A DNA stretch of 64,000 nucleotides from CAZSLC01 sp964607675. GTDB lineage: Bacteria; Bacteroidota; Bacteroidia; Bacteroidales; UBA932. A model generated the notes under the pieces. The model made no database searches. It was not told the DNA's origin and saw nothing but the letters and a program-made list of their open reading frames with translations. The translations under genes were made by a program, and so were the position numbers. How positions within the stretch are numbered: the stretch's first letter is position 1; the number at the start of each line of letters is the position of its first letter. The stretch lies in the NCBI GenBank assembly GCA_964607675.1, contig CAZSLC010000002.1:1-64000 (forward strand). The letters are read 5' to 3'. Of this stretch, positions 7,577-16,591 are shown in pieces.

Positions 7577-8089
7577 ATGGTTTATAGATTTAGGGCTACC
7601 ATGCCAAATAATAAATCTTTTTTGAGAGAATATGATATTAAGCCCGATATGAAATTGTATAAATTTCACGATTTTCTCCAAAATGATTTGCAGTTTGCTC
7701 ACGATCAAATGGTTCTCTTCGAAGGGGTGGACGATAAGGGCAAATTACGTAGTGAGTATGGCCTATTTGATATGGGCGATGGCTCTATGGATACTGTTAC
7801 CTTTGAAAAGTGCATATCTAAGGGGGAGATTTCCCTTCGCTATGTATTTGATTTAGCTAAAAATAGATTTATTTTATTTACCCTTCTTTCAGAAGAAGAG
7901 ACTCTCCCAAGGGAGTCTTACCCTCGTGTAGTGATGGAAAAGGGGGCCAATCCAGATCAGTTTTATGATGCTCGCCATCAACATGATCATGAGTGTGGTG
8001 ATGGTTGTGATTGTGGAATCGAAGCCAGTGAAGAAAATATCTATGGGGGTGAGTTTGACTCAGATGGAGGTAGTGTTGAGGACAATTAG
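7577..8089 (+). CDS. PRiA4_ORF3-like protein with Cys/His-rich tail
   Basis: 170 residues. Residues 1 to about 125 fit the plasmid pRiA4b ORF-3-like family (also called IS1096 TnpR-like), with the typical DMGDGSMDTVTFE segment. The C-terminal 40 residues are acidic and contain HQHDHECGDGCDCG, a cluster of His, Cys and Asp that could bind a metal ion. Despite the family name no transposase or inverted repeats are nearby and the gene sits between housekeeping genes with 17-bp gaps. Function unknown. Confidence 0.75.
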   Translation: MVYRFRATMPNNKSFLREYDIKPDMKLYKFHDFLQNDLQFAHDQMVLFEGVDDKGKLRSEYGLFDMGDGSMDTVTFEKCISKGEISLRYVFDLAKNRFILFTLLSEEETLPRESYPRVVMEKGANPDQFYDARHQHDHECGDGCDCGIEASEENIYGGEFDSDGGSVEDN

Positions 8090-8106
8090 TTTGTGTTTCT
8101 TTCTTT

Positions 8107-8949
8107 ATGGGCAATGAATTGGTTATATTGTATGGTCCTACCGCTGCTGGTAAGACAGATAGAAGTATCTCTCTTGCAAAAGAATATGGTTCACCCATTG
8201 TCTCATGTGACTCCAGACAGATTTATAGAGAATTGAAAATTGGTACTGCACCCCCTTCTGAAGAGCAGTTGGCGAGTGTGAAGCACTATTTTATCTTTTC
8301 TCATTCTATTTTAGATCGTTATACGGCAGGTAAATATGAGATTGAGGCTCTTGCCCTTCTGGATGAGCTTTTTAAGTCGCACAAAAAGGTGGTGATGGTT
8401 GGTGGTTCTGGCCTTTATATTGAGGCACTGTGCAACGGCCTTGATGATTTTCCAGATGCAGATATTGATCTGCGTGCAGAGTTGATGGATAGGCTCGACA
8501 AGGAGGGGGTGGAGTCTTTGAGAATGGAGTTGCGTTCCCTTGATCCTGAAAGTTATGATACGATTGATATTGCTAATGGTCAGAGAGTTGTGAGGGCGTT
8601 GGAGGTATGTCTGATGACTGGAAAGAAGTTCTCTTCTTTTAAATCAGAGAGGGTGAAGTCTCGTTCGTTTGATGTGTCTATTGTCCCTGTGTTGAGGCCA
8701 CGAGAGGAGCTATATGAGAGGATCAACAGACGTGTCGATGTAATGATTGAGGATGGACTAGTAGAAGAGGTTAAGGGGTTGATAAAATATCGTTCTCTCC
8801 CTGCACTCAATACCGTGGGTTATAAGGAGATTTTTCAATATTTAGATGGTGCTATCTCTTTGGATGATGCTGTGAATCTTATTAAGAGAAACACCCGCCG
8901 CTATGCTAAACGGCAGATGACTTGGGGTAGGGGTAAGGGGTATTTCTGA
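8107..8949 (+). CDS. miaA: tRNA dimethylallyltransferase
   Basis: 280 residues. Transfers a dimethylallyl group to A37 of tRNAs reading UNN codons, which improves decoding. The P-loop GPTAAGKT lies at residues 10-17, followed by DSRQIYRELKIGTAPP and the C-terminal NTRRYAKRQMTW, all typical. Somewhat shorter than the usual 300-315 residues. The stop codon is 1 nt from the stop of the convergent deacylase gene. Confidence 0.95.
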   Translation: MGNELVILYGPTAAGKTDRSISLAKEYGSPIVSCDSRQIYRELKIGTAPPSEEQLASVKHYFIFSHSILDRYTAGKYEIEALALLDELFKSHKKVVMVGGSGLYIEALCNGLDDFPDADIDLRAELMDRLDKEGVESLRMELRSLDPESYDTIDIANGQRVVRALEVCLMTGKKFSSFKSERVKSRSFDVSIVPVLRPREELYERINRRVDVMIEDGLVEEVKGLIKYRSLPALNTVGYKEIFQYLDGAISLDDAVNLIKRNTRRYAKRQMTWGRGKGYF

Positions 8950-8950
8950 T

Positions 8951-10579
8951 CTATTTTCTTATTATCTCCCCTTTTAGTATTTCTGTATGTATCCCTTTAT
9001 TGATGGCGCATGATCCGTTGACAAATACGTATTCTATCCCTTTGGCAAATTGGTGCGGGGCGGTGAATGTGGCTGTGTCGATGATAGTGTCGGGGTTAAA
9101 TACTACAATGTCGGCAGCGTAGCCTGGTATGAGGGCCCCTCTCTCTTTGAGGCCGAGGCGTGATGCTGGTAGCGAGGTGCATTTTCTAATTGCTGTAGAA
9201 AGGTCGGTTATTTTCTCCTCTCTGCAATATTTTCCCAAAAATCTTGGGAATGTGCCGTATGCCCTTGGGTGTGGCATGCTCTCTGACAGTGGACCAAATG
9301 GGGATGATACACTGCCATCGGAGGCAGGCATTCCAAGTGGATGGGAGAGGAATAGTTTGACATTCTCTTCTGTCATGGCAAATCCGATTATATCTGGATA
9401 TAAATTCTCTTCGATGAGTACTTTTCTGGTGAAATCCCATGGGGTGAGCCCAGTCATTGCTGCGCACTCTTCCAGATTTTTTCCTATATATTGTTGGTTT
9501 TCTGGTAGTTTAAAGGATGATACTACTACGTTTTTGGCTCCTCCCAATCTTTTGAAACGAGAAAGGGCGTATTCTCCTATCTCTTTTGATTTGGCTTTGT
9601 CTTTGAGTCTGGCAACGACCTCTTGGTCAGAGCCTTGACGGTCATTGAGAGGGATAAATGAGGTGAGTCCTGTAGAAAATGCTATGTATGGATATCTGTC
9701 AAATGCTATGTCAATTCCCTCTTTTTGAGCCTCTTCGATGAGTTTGATGAGGGAGGGACCTTTGTGCCAATTGTTGGCATTTTGAGCCTTGAGGTGGGAA
9801 ATCTGTAGTCGTACCCCTGATTGTCTTGCAATGTCAATAGCCTCTTTGACAGATTCTTCCACTCTATCATCCTCATTTCTCATGTGGATTGAGAAGAGTC
9901 CGTTATGATGTGCCACTCTCTTGCAAAGTTCAACTAACTCTTCGTTGGAGGCGTATGAGCCAGGGGCATATTCGAGGCCGCAAGAGATCCCCATTGCCCC
10001 TTGTTCCATCTGCTCGTTGAGGATGGAGAGCATCCGTTCCATTTCTTTCTTGGTGGGGGCTACATTGTTGTTGCCTACTACGGCAGAACGAAGTTGACCT
10101 TGCCCTATTAGTGATGCGTAGTTGATACCTATTTTGTTATCTGTGAGTGCGTTGTAGAACTGATCTACATTTTTGAAACGTCTCGACAATGGAAATGGAC
10201 TATCTCCGCAATTGCCTCCAATGTCGGTGGTGATTCCTTGGAAAATACGACTATCGCCCCTTGGACAAGTGAGTAGCTTCGTATCGGTATGGGTGTGAAT
10301 GTCAATGAATCCAGGGGAAATGGCAAGGCCATTGGCTTCGATGATTGTATCTGCGCTGTTGCCGAGGTTGCCGATGGCTGCAATTTTACCGTTTTTTATG
10401 GCAATGTCTCCGATGATTGGCTTATTTCCATCTCCATTGAAAATAGTTCCTCCCTTGATGATGGTGTCGAATGGTTGAGAGGTGGTGATTTTTCTGCTGT
10501 CATAGAATCCCAGTCCAATGGCAGCACTTGCAAGGGCTGTGCTTCTAAGGAAGGATCTTCTCGAAATTTTGGTTGCCAT
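8951..10579 (-). CDS. N-acyl-D-amino-acid deacylase family amidohydrolase, Tat-exported
   Basis: 542 residues. The N-terminus has a twin-arginine signal (SRRSFLRS, residues 5-12, then an Ala-rich stretch), so the protein is probably exported folded with its metal. Metal-binding motifs are HTHTD (residues 95-99), QISHLKA, HMRNEDDR and GMPASDGS, the layout of D-aminoacylases in the amidohydrolase superfamily. It would release D-amino acids from N-acyl derivatives, perhaps from peptidoglycan debris; the substrate is not certain. Four bp downstream of apbE, so co-transcribed with it. Confidence 0.88.
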   Translation of the reverse strand: MATKISRRSFLRSTALASAAIGLGFYDSRKITTSQPFDTIIKGGTIFNGDGNKPIIGDIAIKNGKIAAIGNLGNSADTIIEANGLAISPGFIDIHTHTDTKLLTCPRGDSRIFQGITTDIGGNCGDSPFPLSRRFKNVDQFYNALTDNKIGINYASLIGQGQLRSAVVGNNNVAPTKKEMERMLSILNEQMEQGAMGISCGLEYAPGSYASNEELVELCKRVAHHNGLFSIHMRNEDDRVEESVKEAIDIARQSGVRLQISHLKAQNANNWHKGPSLIKLIEEAQKEGIDIAFDRYPYIAFSTGLTSFIPLNDRQGSDQEVVARLKDKAKSKEIGEYALSRFKRLGGAKNVVVSSFKLPENQQYIGKNLEECAAMTGLTPWDFTRKVLIEENLYPDIIGFAMTEENVKLFLSHPLGMPASDGSVSSPFGPLSESMPHPRAYGTFPRFLGKYCREEKITDLSTAIRKCTSLPASRLGLKERGALIPGYAADIVVFNPDTIIDTATFTAPHQFAKGIEYVFVNGSCAINKGIHTEILKGEIIRK

Positions 10580-10583
10580 AGTG

Positions 10584-11621
10584 TTATTGTTTTATTTTGT
10601 TTTTCAGGGTGTTGGAGAAATATGTACTCATCGTGTCGTTGTTGCCGTATATCAAGTACCCTTCTATATCAGGGTTGGATTCAAGCCACTCTATTGAAGA
10701 TTTTAACCCTTGTACCATACAGAATGTGGCGTATGCGTCTGCCATTGTTGCGCTTTGTGTTATTATCGTGGTACTTAGTAGGTTATGAGTGACTGGATAG
10801 CCTGTTTTTGGATCTATTGTATGTGAGAATTTTTCTCCATTTTTTATGTAATATTTTCTGTAATTGCCAGAGGTTACCAATGCTGCGTCTGTTATCTCGA
10901 TGACATTGTTTATTTTTTCACCTGAGACCATGTTGCCATCTTCAGGGGAGTCGATCCCAATCCTCCAATTGTCTCCATTTCTATTTTTTCCTTTGCAGAT
11001 GATTTCTCCACCTATTTCTATGAGGTAGTTGATAATTCCCCTCTCCTGAAGCGATTGAGCCATGAGGTCACATGTGTATCCTTGAGCGATAGCATTGAAA
11101 TTGAGCTTGATACGGGGGTCATCTTTGATTATTGTCATATCCTCTATCCGCACTTTATCCATACCTATAAATTGTAGGATGCTGTCTATTTTGGATTGTA
11201 TTATCTCTTCAGGATAGCTGTCTCCTTGTGTAAAACCAAATCCCCAGAAATCAAAAAGTGGTGCTGCGGATATATCAAATTTGCCTTCAGTTTCGAGCCA
11301 CACTTCTTTTGAGACATTGAATAGATCTAAGAATAGTGAATCAACCTCTGTTGTTTCGTTATTGTTTATTTTAGTGAGTGTAGAAGTGGGGTTATAACCA
11401 GATAAAGAGTTGTCAATCCTACGTATGATGCTGTCAATGGCCTCTTTGATTTCATCAGTGGAGTATGGAATTTGTTTCCCATTGATGTTGATATCGGAAT
11501 AGATGATATTGTATTGTCCCCCTTGGGCAAAGCCTTCTATTTTGTAGTAACTATTTGAGTTAGTGCATCCCATTGCCACAATTATAGTGATAAATGGTAG
11601 AAAATATTTAAAAATTTGCAT
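10584..11621 (-). CDS. apbE: FAD:protein FMN transferase lipoprotein (ApbE)
   Basis: About 345 residues from ATG 11621. The start was chosen because it places a lipoprotein signal (FITIIVAMGC, lipidated Cys19) at the N-terminus; earlier ATGs only add an unlikely leader. ApbE attaches FMN to Ser/Thr of flavoproteins such as Nqr and Rnf subunits on the periplasmic side. Typical segments are FDISAAPLFDFWGFG, NFNAIAQGYTCDL and SHTIDPKTGYPV. No nqr or rnf genes are in this window. Confidence 0.93.
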   Translation of the reverse strand: MQIFKYFLPFITIIVAMGCTNSNSYYKIEGFAQGGQYNIIYSDININGKQIPYSTDEIKEAIDSIIRRIDNSLSGYNPTSTLTKINNNETTEVDSLFLDLFNVSKEVWLETEGKFDISAAPLFDFWGFGFTQGDSYPEEIIQSKIDSILQFIGMDKVRIEDMTIIKDDPRIKLNFNAIAQGYTCDLMAQSLQERGIINYLIEIGGEIICKGKNRNGDNWRIGIDSPEDGNMVSGEKINNVIEITDAALVTSGNYRKYYIKNGEKFSHTIDPKTGYPVTHNLLSTTIITQSATMADAYATFCMVQGLKSSIEWLESNPDIEGYLIYGNNDTMSTYFSNTLKNKIKQ

Positions 11622-11644
11622 ATATTGATGGCACGATTTTAGTG

Positions 11645-11652
11645 CAAATTTA
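11645..11652 (-). promoter_or_regulatory. -7 element upstream of apbE
   Basis: Minus-strand TAAATTTG, 23 nt upstream of ATG 11621. The divergent lipoprotein gene at 11711 has CACCTTTGC near 11665 as a weaker candidate on the plus strand. No good TTG box is visible for either. Confidence 0.45.
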
Positions 11653-11710
11653 CAAAAATTTATGCACCTTTGCATGTTATAAATAATTACTTTCAAATAA
11701 TTGAACATAA

Positions 11711-12727
11711 ATGAATCGTACCGTTAAAATACTTATTCCTTTGGTCTTGATAGTTCTTGTTTCTCTCTCTTCTTGCAAGAAAAAAACAGAAGAAAAAAAA
11801 TACATGAGTGGAACTATCAAATTTGAATTACCAAGGTATGTTAATGTTGGCCAAGAATTGGATCTATATTCTACAGGGATCAAATCTCCTGAGGGTATAA
11901 GTTATTATTGGACATCATATTATCATGATATAGTCGAGGATACAATTGCTGGACAGCGACTAAAAGTTAAAGTTCCTGACAAGGCTGGAGACTATACGAT
12001 TGTTGCGTTTGCAACTTATGACGGGTATTATAACTCTTCTACCTCACAGCTGACTACAGCTGTTGACCCACAGGCTGGTGGCACTTTGAAAGGGATTATG
12101 AAATCAAATGACTCAATTATTGATCCAAGAGATAACAATAGATATTATTATGCGGAGATTGGCTCTTTGTTGTGGTTTACCGAGAATCTCAAATTTGCTG
12201 GAGCGGGTGTCCCTTACGGAGAAGCCGATGCCATGACTACTATTTTGGGTAATCTCTATTCTTGGAATGATGCAACTGGTGGAGTTTCTGCGGCAGGGTT
12301 GGGAAAGGGCCCACAGGGTGCATGCCCTCAGGGTTGGTCTGTTCCTACTCAAGAGGATTGGGAAGATTTGGCAAAGACCTTAAACAATGGTGTTGCCCTC
12401 TCTTTTGATAACCAGTGGGCTGGATTGGGGGGAGATTTATGCGTAGATGCTACTTTTAATGACACAAGGGTTTGGGCATATAGTCCCGACAATGACAAAA
12501 GGAATAGATTTGGTTGGAATGCCCTTCCTGCAGGCTATTCTACAGATAACTATGATAGGTTCAAAAATCTTTTCAAGTATGGTATGTGGTGGAGTTCTAC
12601 TGAGAGGAACAATGAAGAGGCCAATTATAGATATATCTATTACGAATCTAATATTTTCCCTGCTCAGCATGTAGATAAGAAGGAGTTTGGAGTTTCAGTT
12701 AGATGTGTCAAATTAAAAAATAAATAA
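11711..12727 (+). CDS. FISUMP-domain lipoprotein
   Basis: 338 residues. A lipoprotein signal ends at Cys22 (VSLSSC). Residues about 35-125 look like a beta-rich, PKD/Ig-like region. The C-terminal half matches the Fibrobacter succinogenes major paralogous domain, with LWFTENL, NLYSWNDA, CPQGWSVPTQEDWEDLAK, GYSTDNYDRF, WWSSTE and the terminal SVRCVK. These are cell-surface proteins of unknown function, often in many copies in Bacteroidota. First gene of a run with lemA and two TPM genes. Confidence 0.88.
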   Translation: MNRTVKILIPLVLIVLVSLSSCKKKTEEKKYMSGTIKFELPRYVNVGQELDLYSTGIKSPEGISYYWTSYYHDIVEDTIAGQRLKVKVPDKAGDYTIVAFATYDGYYNSSTSQLTTAVDPQAGGTLKGIMKSNDSIIDPRDNNRYYYAEIGSLLWFTENLKFAGAGVPYGEADAMTTILGNLYSWNDATGGVSAAGLGKGPQGACPQGWSVPTQEDWEDLAKTLNNGVALSFDNQWAGLGGDLCVDATFNDTRVWAYSPDNDKRNRFGWNALPAGYSTDNYDRFKNLFKYGMWWSSTERNNEEANYRYIYYESNIFPAQHVDKKEFGVSVRCVKLKNK

Positions 12728-12749
12728 AAATTAATACTTTTTTAAAAAA

Positions 12750-13346
12750 ATGAAAGCAAATAGAAAAGTTAGTGTATGGGTAATTGTTATTGCCATACTT
12801 ATTTTAATCGTTATTTGGGGGATTAAGAGTTACAACTCTTTGGTTCAAAAAGACGAACAAGTATCTACTGCTTGGTCTCAAGTAGAGAATGTATATCAAA
12901 GAAGGGCAGATCTTATTCCTAATCTCGTAGCTACTGTTAAGGGTTATGCTGCTCATGAGGCAAATACTCTTCAAGGGGTAATTGATGCAAGGGCTAAGGC
13001 CTCTCAAGTGACAGTTGATCCTACTAAATTGGATCCTACCAAATTGGCAGAGTTTCAAGCGGCCCAAGGTGAACTCAGTAGTGCCATCTCTCGTTTGATG
13101 GTGGTGGTTGAGAGATATCCTGATTTGAAGGCTAATGAGAATTTTATGCAGCTTCAAGCTCAATTGGAGGGGACTGAGAACAGAATAACTGTTGAGAGAC
13201 AAAAATTTAATGAGGTGGCTAAGGGGTACAATACTACAGTTAGAAAATTCCCCAAGAATTTGATTGCTTCGATGTTCGGTTTTGAAAGAAAGGGGTATTT
13301 TGAGGCAAGTGAAGGTGCTGAAAAGGCTCCTGAGGTTAAATTTTAG
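12750..13346 (+). CDS. lemA: LemA family membrane protein
   Basis: 198 residues. One N-terminal transmembrane helix (residues about 8-24), then the LemA coiled-coil bundle with the conserved YNSLVQKDEQV, QRRADLIPNLVATVKGY and NTTVRKFPKNLIASMFGF. LemA proteins sit in the cytoplasmic membrane; their role is not well defined. They are usually encoded next to TPM-domain proteins, as here (two follow within 6 bp). Confidence 0.95.
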   Translation: MKANRKVSVWVIVIAILILIVIWGIKSYNSLVQKDEQVSTAWSQVENVYQRRADLIPNLVATVKGYAAHEANTLQGVIDARAKASQVTVDPTKLDPTKLAEFQAAQGELSSAISRLMVVVERYPDLKANENFMQLQAQLEGTENRITVERQKFNEVAKGYNTTVRKFPKNLIASMFGFERKGYFEASEGAEKAPEVKF

Positions 13347-13351
13347 TTGTT

Positions 13352-13786
13352 ATGCAACATCCTCTACGAACAAAAGATGCCATAAATAAGATTGTCAGTG
13401 CCATTGAGAGTGCGGAGCTCAACACCTCTGGGGAGATAAGGGTTCATGTAGAGTCCAAATGTACTGGGGATTCGTTGTCGAGGGCTTTGTATATTTTTAA
13501 AAAATTGAAAATGTACAAAACCGAACAAAGAAATGCCATTCTTATTTATGTGGCTTATGACTCTCATAAATTGGCCATTATTGGAGATGAGGGTATCAAT
13601 AGTAAGGTAGGTGATAGTTATTGGGGTAATATTAAAGAGGATATGATAACTTCCTTTCTCGATGACAATTATGTAGGAGGGGTTTGCAATGCCGTCACTA
13701 AAATTGGTGATAGTCTAAAACAGTTTTTTCCATATAAATCAGATGATGTCAATGAACAGAGTAATGAAGTATCGTTTGGCGATTAG
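13352..13786 (+). CDS. TPM-domain protein without signal peptide
   Basis: 144 residues. The TPM fold starts at residue 5 (TKDAINKIVSAIESAE), and GEIRVHVES and DSHKLAIIGDEGINSKVG are typical. It has no signal sequence or membrane helix, unlike the next TPM gene, so it is presumably cytoplasmic or membrane-associated through LemA. The pair of one soluble and one exported TPM protein after LemA is a common Bacteroidota arrangement. Confidence 0.88.
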   Translation: MQHPLRTKDAINKIVSAIESAELNTSGEIRVHVESKCTGDSLSRALYIFKKLKMYKTEQRNAILIYVAYDSHKLAIIGDEGINSKVGDSYWGNIKEDMITSFLDDNYVGGVCNAVTKIGDSLKQFFPYKSDDVNEQSNEVSFGD

Positions 13787-14558
13787 TATAATTGCATTTT
13801 TAATATCAATCCTCTCTTTTGCACAGGTTCCAGCCAAACCCTCTACAGCTTATGCTGTCAATGATTATGCCTCTATCTTCACTGAAAGTCAGAGATCTGA
13901 AATGGAATCAAGGTTGGTCGATTTGGCAGCTAAAACTTCCAATCGTATCGTTGTGGTCACAGTTGATGATCTTGGTGATATGGATGCCAATGGGTTTGCA
14001 TACAATATTGGAGAGCAGTGGGGAGTTGGTTCTTCCAAATTTAACAATGGCATCGTGGTTTTGGTGAAGCCTAAAACGGCTTTATCAAGGGGAGATGTGG
14101 CAATTGCTGTTGGGTATGGTTTGGAGGGGGTAGTCCCCGATGCTACTGCAAAAATGATTATTGAGAGGAAAATGATCCCCAATTTTAAGAATGATGATTA
14201 CTACCAAGGGGTGGCTTCGGCACTTGATGATCTGATTCCATTGGTTACCAATGAGATAAGTTATAAAGAATTGGAGGAAGAAGATGGTGGTGGGGTGTTC
14301 GCTATTATCATTATCGTTTTTATAATTGTTGTTATTTTCATTGCCTCTTTAGGCTCTGGTAAGGGAGGAGGCTCTTCTAACATGGGTGGTAGCAATAGGA
14401 AAGGACCAGATTTTCTTGATCTATTGTTTTTGGCTTCCATGCTTGGTGGTGGCAGAGGTGGCTCAAGTGGTGGTGGGGGCTTCGGCGGAGGCGGTGGTTT
14501 TGGAGGCGGTTTCGGTGGTGGCAGCTTTGGAGGCGGTGGAGCGAGTGGAAGTTGGTAG
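13764..14558 (+). CDS. TPM-domain membrane protein, YgcG-like, with Gly-rich tail
   Basis: About 264 residues from ATG 13764; ATGs at 13743, 13746 and 13752 are also possible. A signal sequence (AISIIAFLISILSFAQ) leads into a TPM domain (YAVNDYASIFTESQR, IVVVTVDDLGD, AIAVGYGLEGVVPD), then a transmembrane helix rich in Ile/Val (about 183-200) and a cytoplasmic tail of about 60 residues made largely of Gly, Ser and Phe. The start overlaps the previous TPM gene. The last 96 nt, including the stop, overlap the end of the convergent phoH gene. Confidence 0.88.
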   Translation: MKYRLAISIIAFLISILSFAQVPAKPSTAYAVNDYASIFTESQRSEMESRLVDLAAKTSNRIVVVTVDDLGDMDANGFAYNIGEQWGVGSSKFNNGIVVLVKPKTALSRGDVAIAVGYGLEGVVPDATAKMIIERKMIPNFKNDDYYQGVASALDDLIPLVTNEISYKELEEEDGGGVFAIIIIVFIIVVIFIASLGSGKGGGSSNMGGSNRKGPDFLDLLFLASMLGGGRGGSSGGGGFGGGGGFGGGFGGGSFGGGGASGSW

Positions 14559-15524
14559 ATGCTCATTACTATCAAATGCCTTTACAATTTTGGTAACAAG
14601 TGGATGTCTTACGATGTCATCTGTACCAAATCTGATTACTGATATTCCTTTTATATTTTTTACAATATCGACTCCGCGAGTTAATCCGGAGTCGTTTTTG
14701 TTTGGAAGATCCACCTGTGTTTCATCTCCAGTGACAATGAATTTAGCATTGTTGCCCATTCTTGTTAGAAACATTTTTAATTGGCCTAAAGAGGTGTTTT
14801 GTGCCTCATCGAGTATGACAAATGCGCTGTCGAGGGTGCGACCTCTCATGTATGCGAGGGGAGCAATTTGGATTATCCCCTCTTCCATTAGGGCTTCCAG
14901 TTTTCTGGGGTGAATCATATCTTTGAGAGCATCATATAGTGGCTGGAGATATGGATCGAGTTTTTCTTTAAGATCTCCAGGTAAAAATCCAAGTCTCTCC
15001 CCTGCCTCTACTGCTGGTCTAGTGAGGATGAGTTTTCTCACCTCTTTGTTTTTTAATGCCCTTACTGCAAGTGCAATGGCTGTATAGGTTTTACCTGTTC
15101 CAGCAGGACCCAATGCAAATAGAAGATCGTTTTTATAGTATTCGTCAATTAATTTTTTTTGATTTTTTGTCCGTGCTTTAATTACCCTCCCTTCATTGCC
15201 GTAAACTATTGTATAGGTCTCCTCAGATGTCTCTTTATGGCTCTCATCATTTGTGTTGTGATGATTCTTTAAGTCAAAGATGTGATCAATGTCATCAGTT
15301 TTTATCTTTTTATTGTTCTTAAGTAATTCGAGCATCATCTTGAGTCTCTCTTCAAATTGAATAATATCATTTTCTTCCCCTTTTACTATCACCTCTGATC
15401 CCCTTGCTACTATTATCAATTGTGGAAAGTGTTTTTTTATCTTTTCTAAGGTGGTGTTTTTAATCCCATATACATCAATGGGGTCAACATCATTCAAAGA
15501 GATTGTTTTTTCTTTATTTGCCAT
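14463..15524 (-). CDS. phoH: PhoH family ATPase
   Basis: 353 residues. P-loop GPAGTGKT at residues 139-146, Walker B VILDEAQN around 236-242, and the family segment GERLGFLPGDLKEKLDPYLQ. PhoH proteins are P-loop ATPases thought to act in RNA metabolism; the substrate is uncertain. The fold ends at about residue 322; residues 323-353 form a Thr/Ala/Ser-rich tail encoded entirely within the antisense overlap with the Gly-rich tail of the TPM gene. The start overlaps the end of the capA-like gene by 11 nt. Confidence 0.92.
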   Translation of the reverse strand: MANKEKTISLNDVDPIDVYGIKNTTLEKIKKHFPQLIIVARGSEVIVKGEENDIIQFEERLKMMLELLKNNKKIKTDDIDHIFDLKNHHNTNDESHKETSEETYTIVYGNEGRVIKARTKNQKKLIDEYYKNDLLFALGPAGTGKTYTAIALAVRALKNKEVRKLILTRPAVEAGERLGFLPGDLKEKLDPYLQPLYDALKDMIHPRKLEALMEEGIIQIAPLAYMRGRTLDSAFVILDEAQNTSLGQLKMFLTRMGNNAKFIVTGDETQVDLPNKNDSGLTRGVDIVKNIKGISVIRFGTDDIVRHPLVTKIVKAFDSNEHLPTSTRSTASKAATTETASKTTASAEAPTTT

Positions 15525-16587
15525 TTATAACTATGTGCTTTAAGTTGTTATATGTTTTTTTCATTCTTGAATATTCTAAATTGCTCCTAAAAGCCCCCTC
15601 TTTATCAATGTATTCCAATATGGGAATTGTGGTATAGTTTTCATCAAAAGTGCCCTCTAAAGCGCACCACAAAGGTACACTGTTATATTTTTCTATGTAA
15701 GTTTCATTTGAAGAGCAATTTTTAATTATCGTTAACTCAAACAGAAGTCCCAATTGAGTGTTCTCTGCACTCATGTTTGATATGTAATTTCCTAGTGAGT
15801 AAAGTGTTAGATTCGCTATATTGCCATGTTCGTCGTACGTAGGTACTGTTGGTTGAATGGTGTGAGGGTGCCCCCCGACAATTGCGTCGGCTCCCTCTTT
15901 TAGGAGAAATGTTCTCCATCTTTGCTGCTCGCTTGATGGTGTTAATGTGTATTCTTCGCCCCAGTGAGGAAGTATGATGATAAAATCGGCACCTCGCTCT
16001 TTGGCCCTTGAAATACTTTTTTTCACCTCGATTGTATCCATTTTATTAACAATATATGGCTGGGAGACGGGGATACCGTTGGTTCCGTATGTAAAGTTGA
16101 TGAAGGCAATTTTAATGTTTGAAATTGTTACAATGAATGGGTTGTTTTCTATTTCTTCCTCTTTTGAGGTATAAAGTCCTGTAAAGTTTAGATTTTTTCT
16201 TGTGTAGGCAGAGTAAGTGGAGTCCAATCCTTTTTTGCCTCTATCACATATATGATTGTTGGCACATAGAAATAGGTCTATTCCGCTTCTATCTGCTTCA
16301 TATAGAATAGCTGTGGGGGCGGAGAATGACGGGTAGCCTGAAAATGGTGTTACCCCAATTGTAAATTCCATATTGGCTACTGCAAAATCAGAGCTATCTA
16401 TCCATTTTTTTATGTATCTGAAATATGAATTGTAGTTATAGTTATTCTTTTTTGCGAGGTCTATTTGTTTTGTGTGTTGCATCACGTCCCCGATGAATAC
16501 CAATTTTACTGTATCACAATTGGATGCACTAATATTGTTATGGAGCAGAAAAGAAGTGAGCAAAATAAATATTGATGTTTTTTTCAT
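15514..16587 (-). CDS. CapA family (PGA_cap) metallophosphatase-like protein
   Basis: 357 residues. A signal peptide (MKKTSIFILLTSFLLHNNIS) is followed by the CapA fold: FIGDVMQH, ANMEFTI, ANNHICDRGKKGL, LPHWGEEYTL and GGHPHTIQP are the conserved metal-site segments. The family is named after capsule poly-gamma-glutamate synthesis, but no capB/capC genes are present, so the true substrate is unknown. Lies between DUF389 and phoH in one minus-strand run. Confidence 0.85.
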   Translation of the reverse strand: MKKTSIFILLTSFLLHNNISASNCDTVKLVFIGDVMQHTKQIDLAKKNNYNYNSYFRYIKKWIDSSDFAVANMEFTIGVTPFSGYPSFSAPTAILYEADRSGIDLFLCANNHICDRGKKGLDSTYSAYTRKNLNFTGLYTSKEEEIENNPFIVTISNIKIAFINFTYGTNGIPVSQPYIVNKMDTIEVKKSISRAKERGADFIIILPHWGEEYTLTPSSEQQRWRTFLLKEGADAIVGGHPHTIQPTVPTYDEHGNIANLTLYSLGNYISNMSAENTQLGLLFELTIIKNCSSNETYIEKYNSVPLWCALEGTFDENYTTIPILEYIDKEGAFRSNLEYSRMKKTYNNLKHIVINGK

Positions 16588-16591
16588 CAGT

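Noticed and set aside
7577..8089. PRiA4_ORF3/TnpR-like gene as an insertion sequence
   Set aside because: No transposase, inverted repeats or target duplication; it fits tightly among housekeeping genes.
14261..14575. 104-residue proline-rich minus-strand frame
   Set aside because: Antisense of the glycine-rich tail of the TPM gene (GGN codons read as CCN on the other strand).
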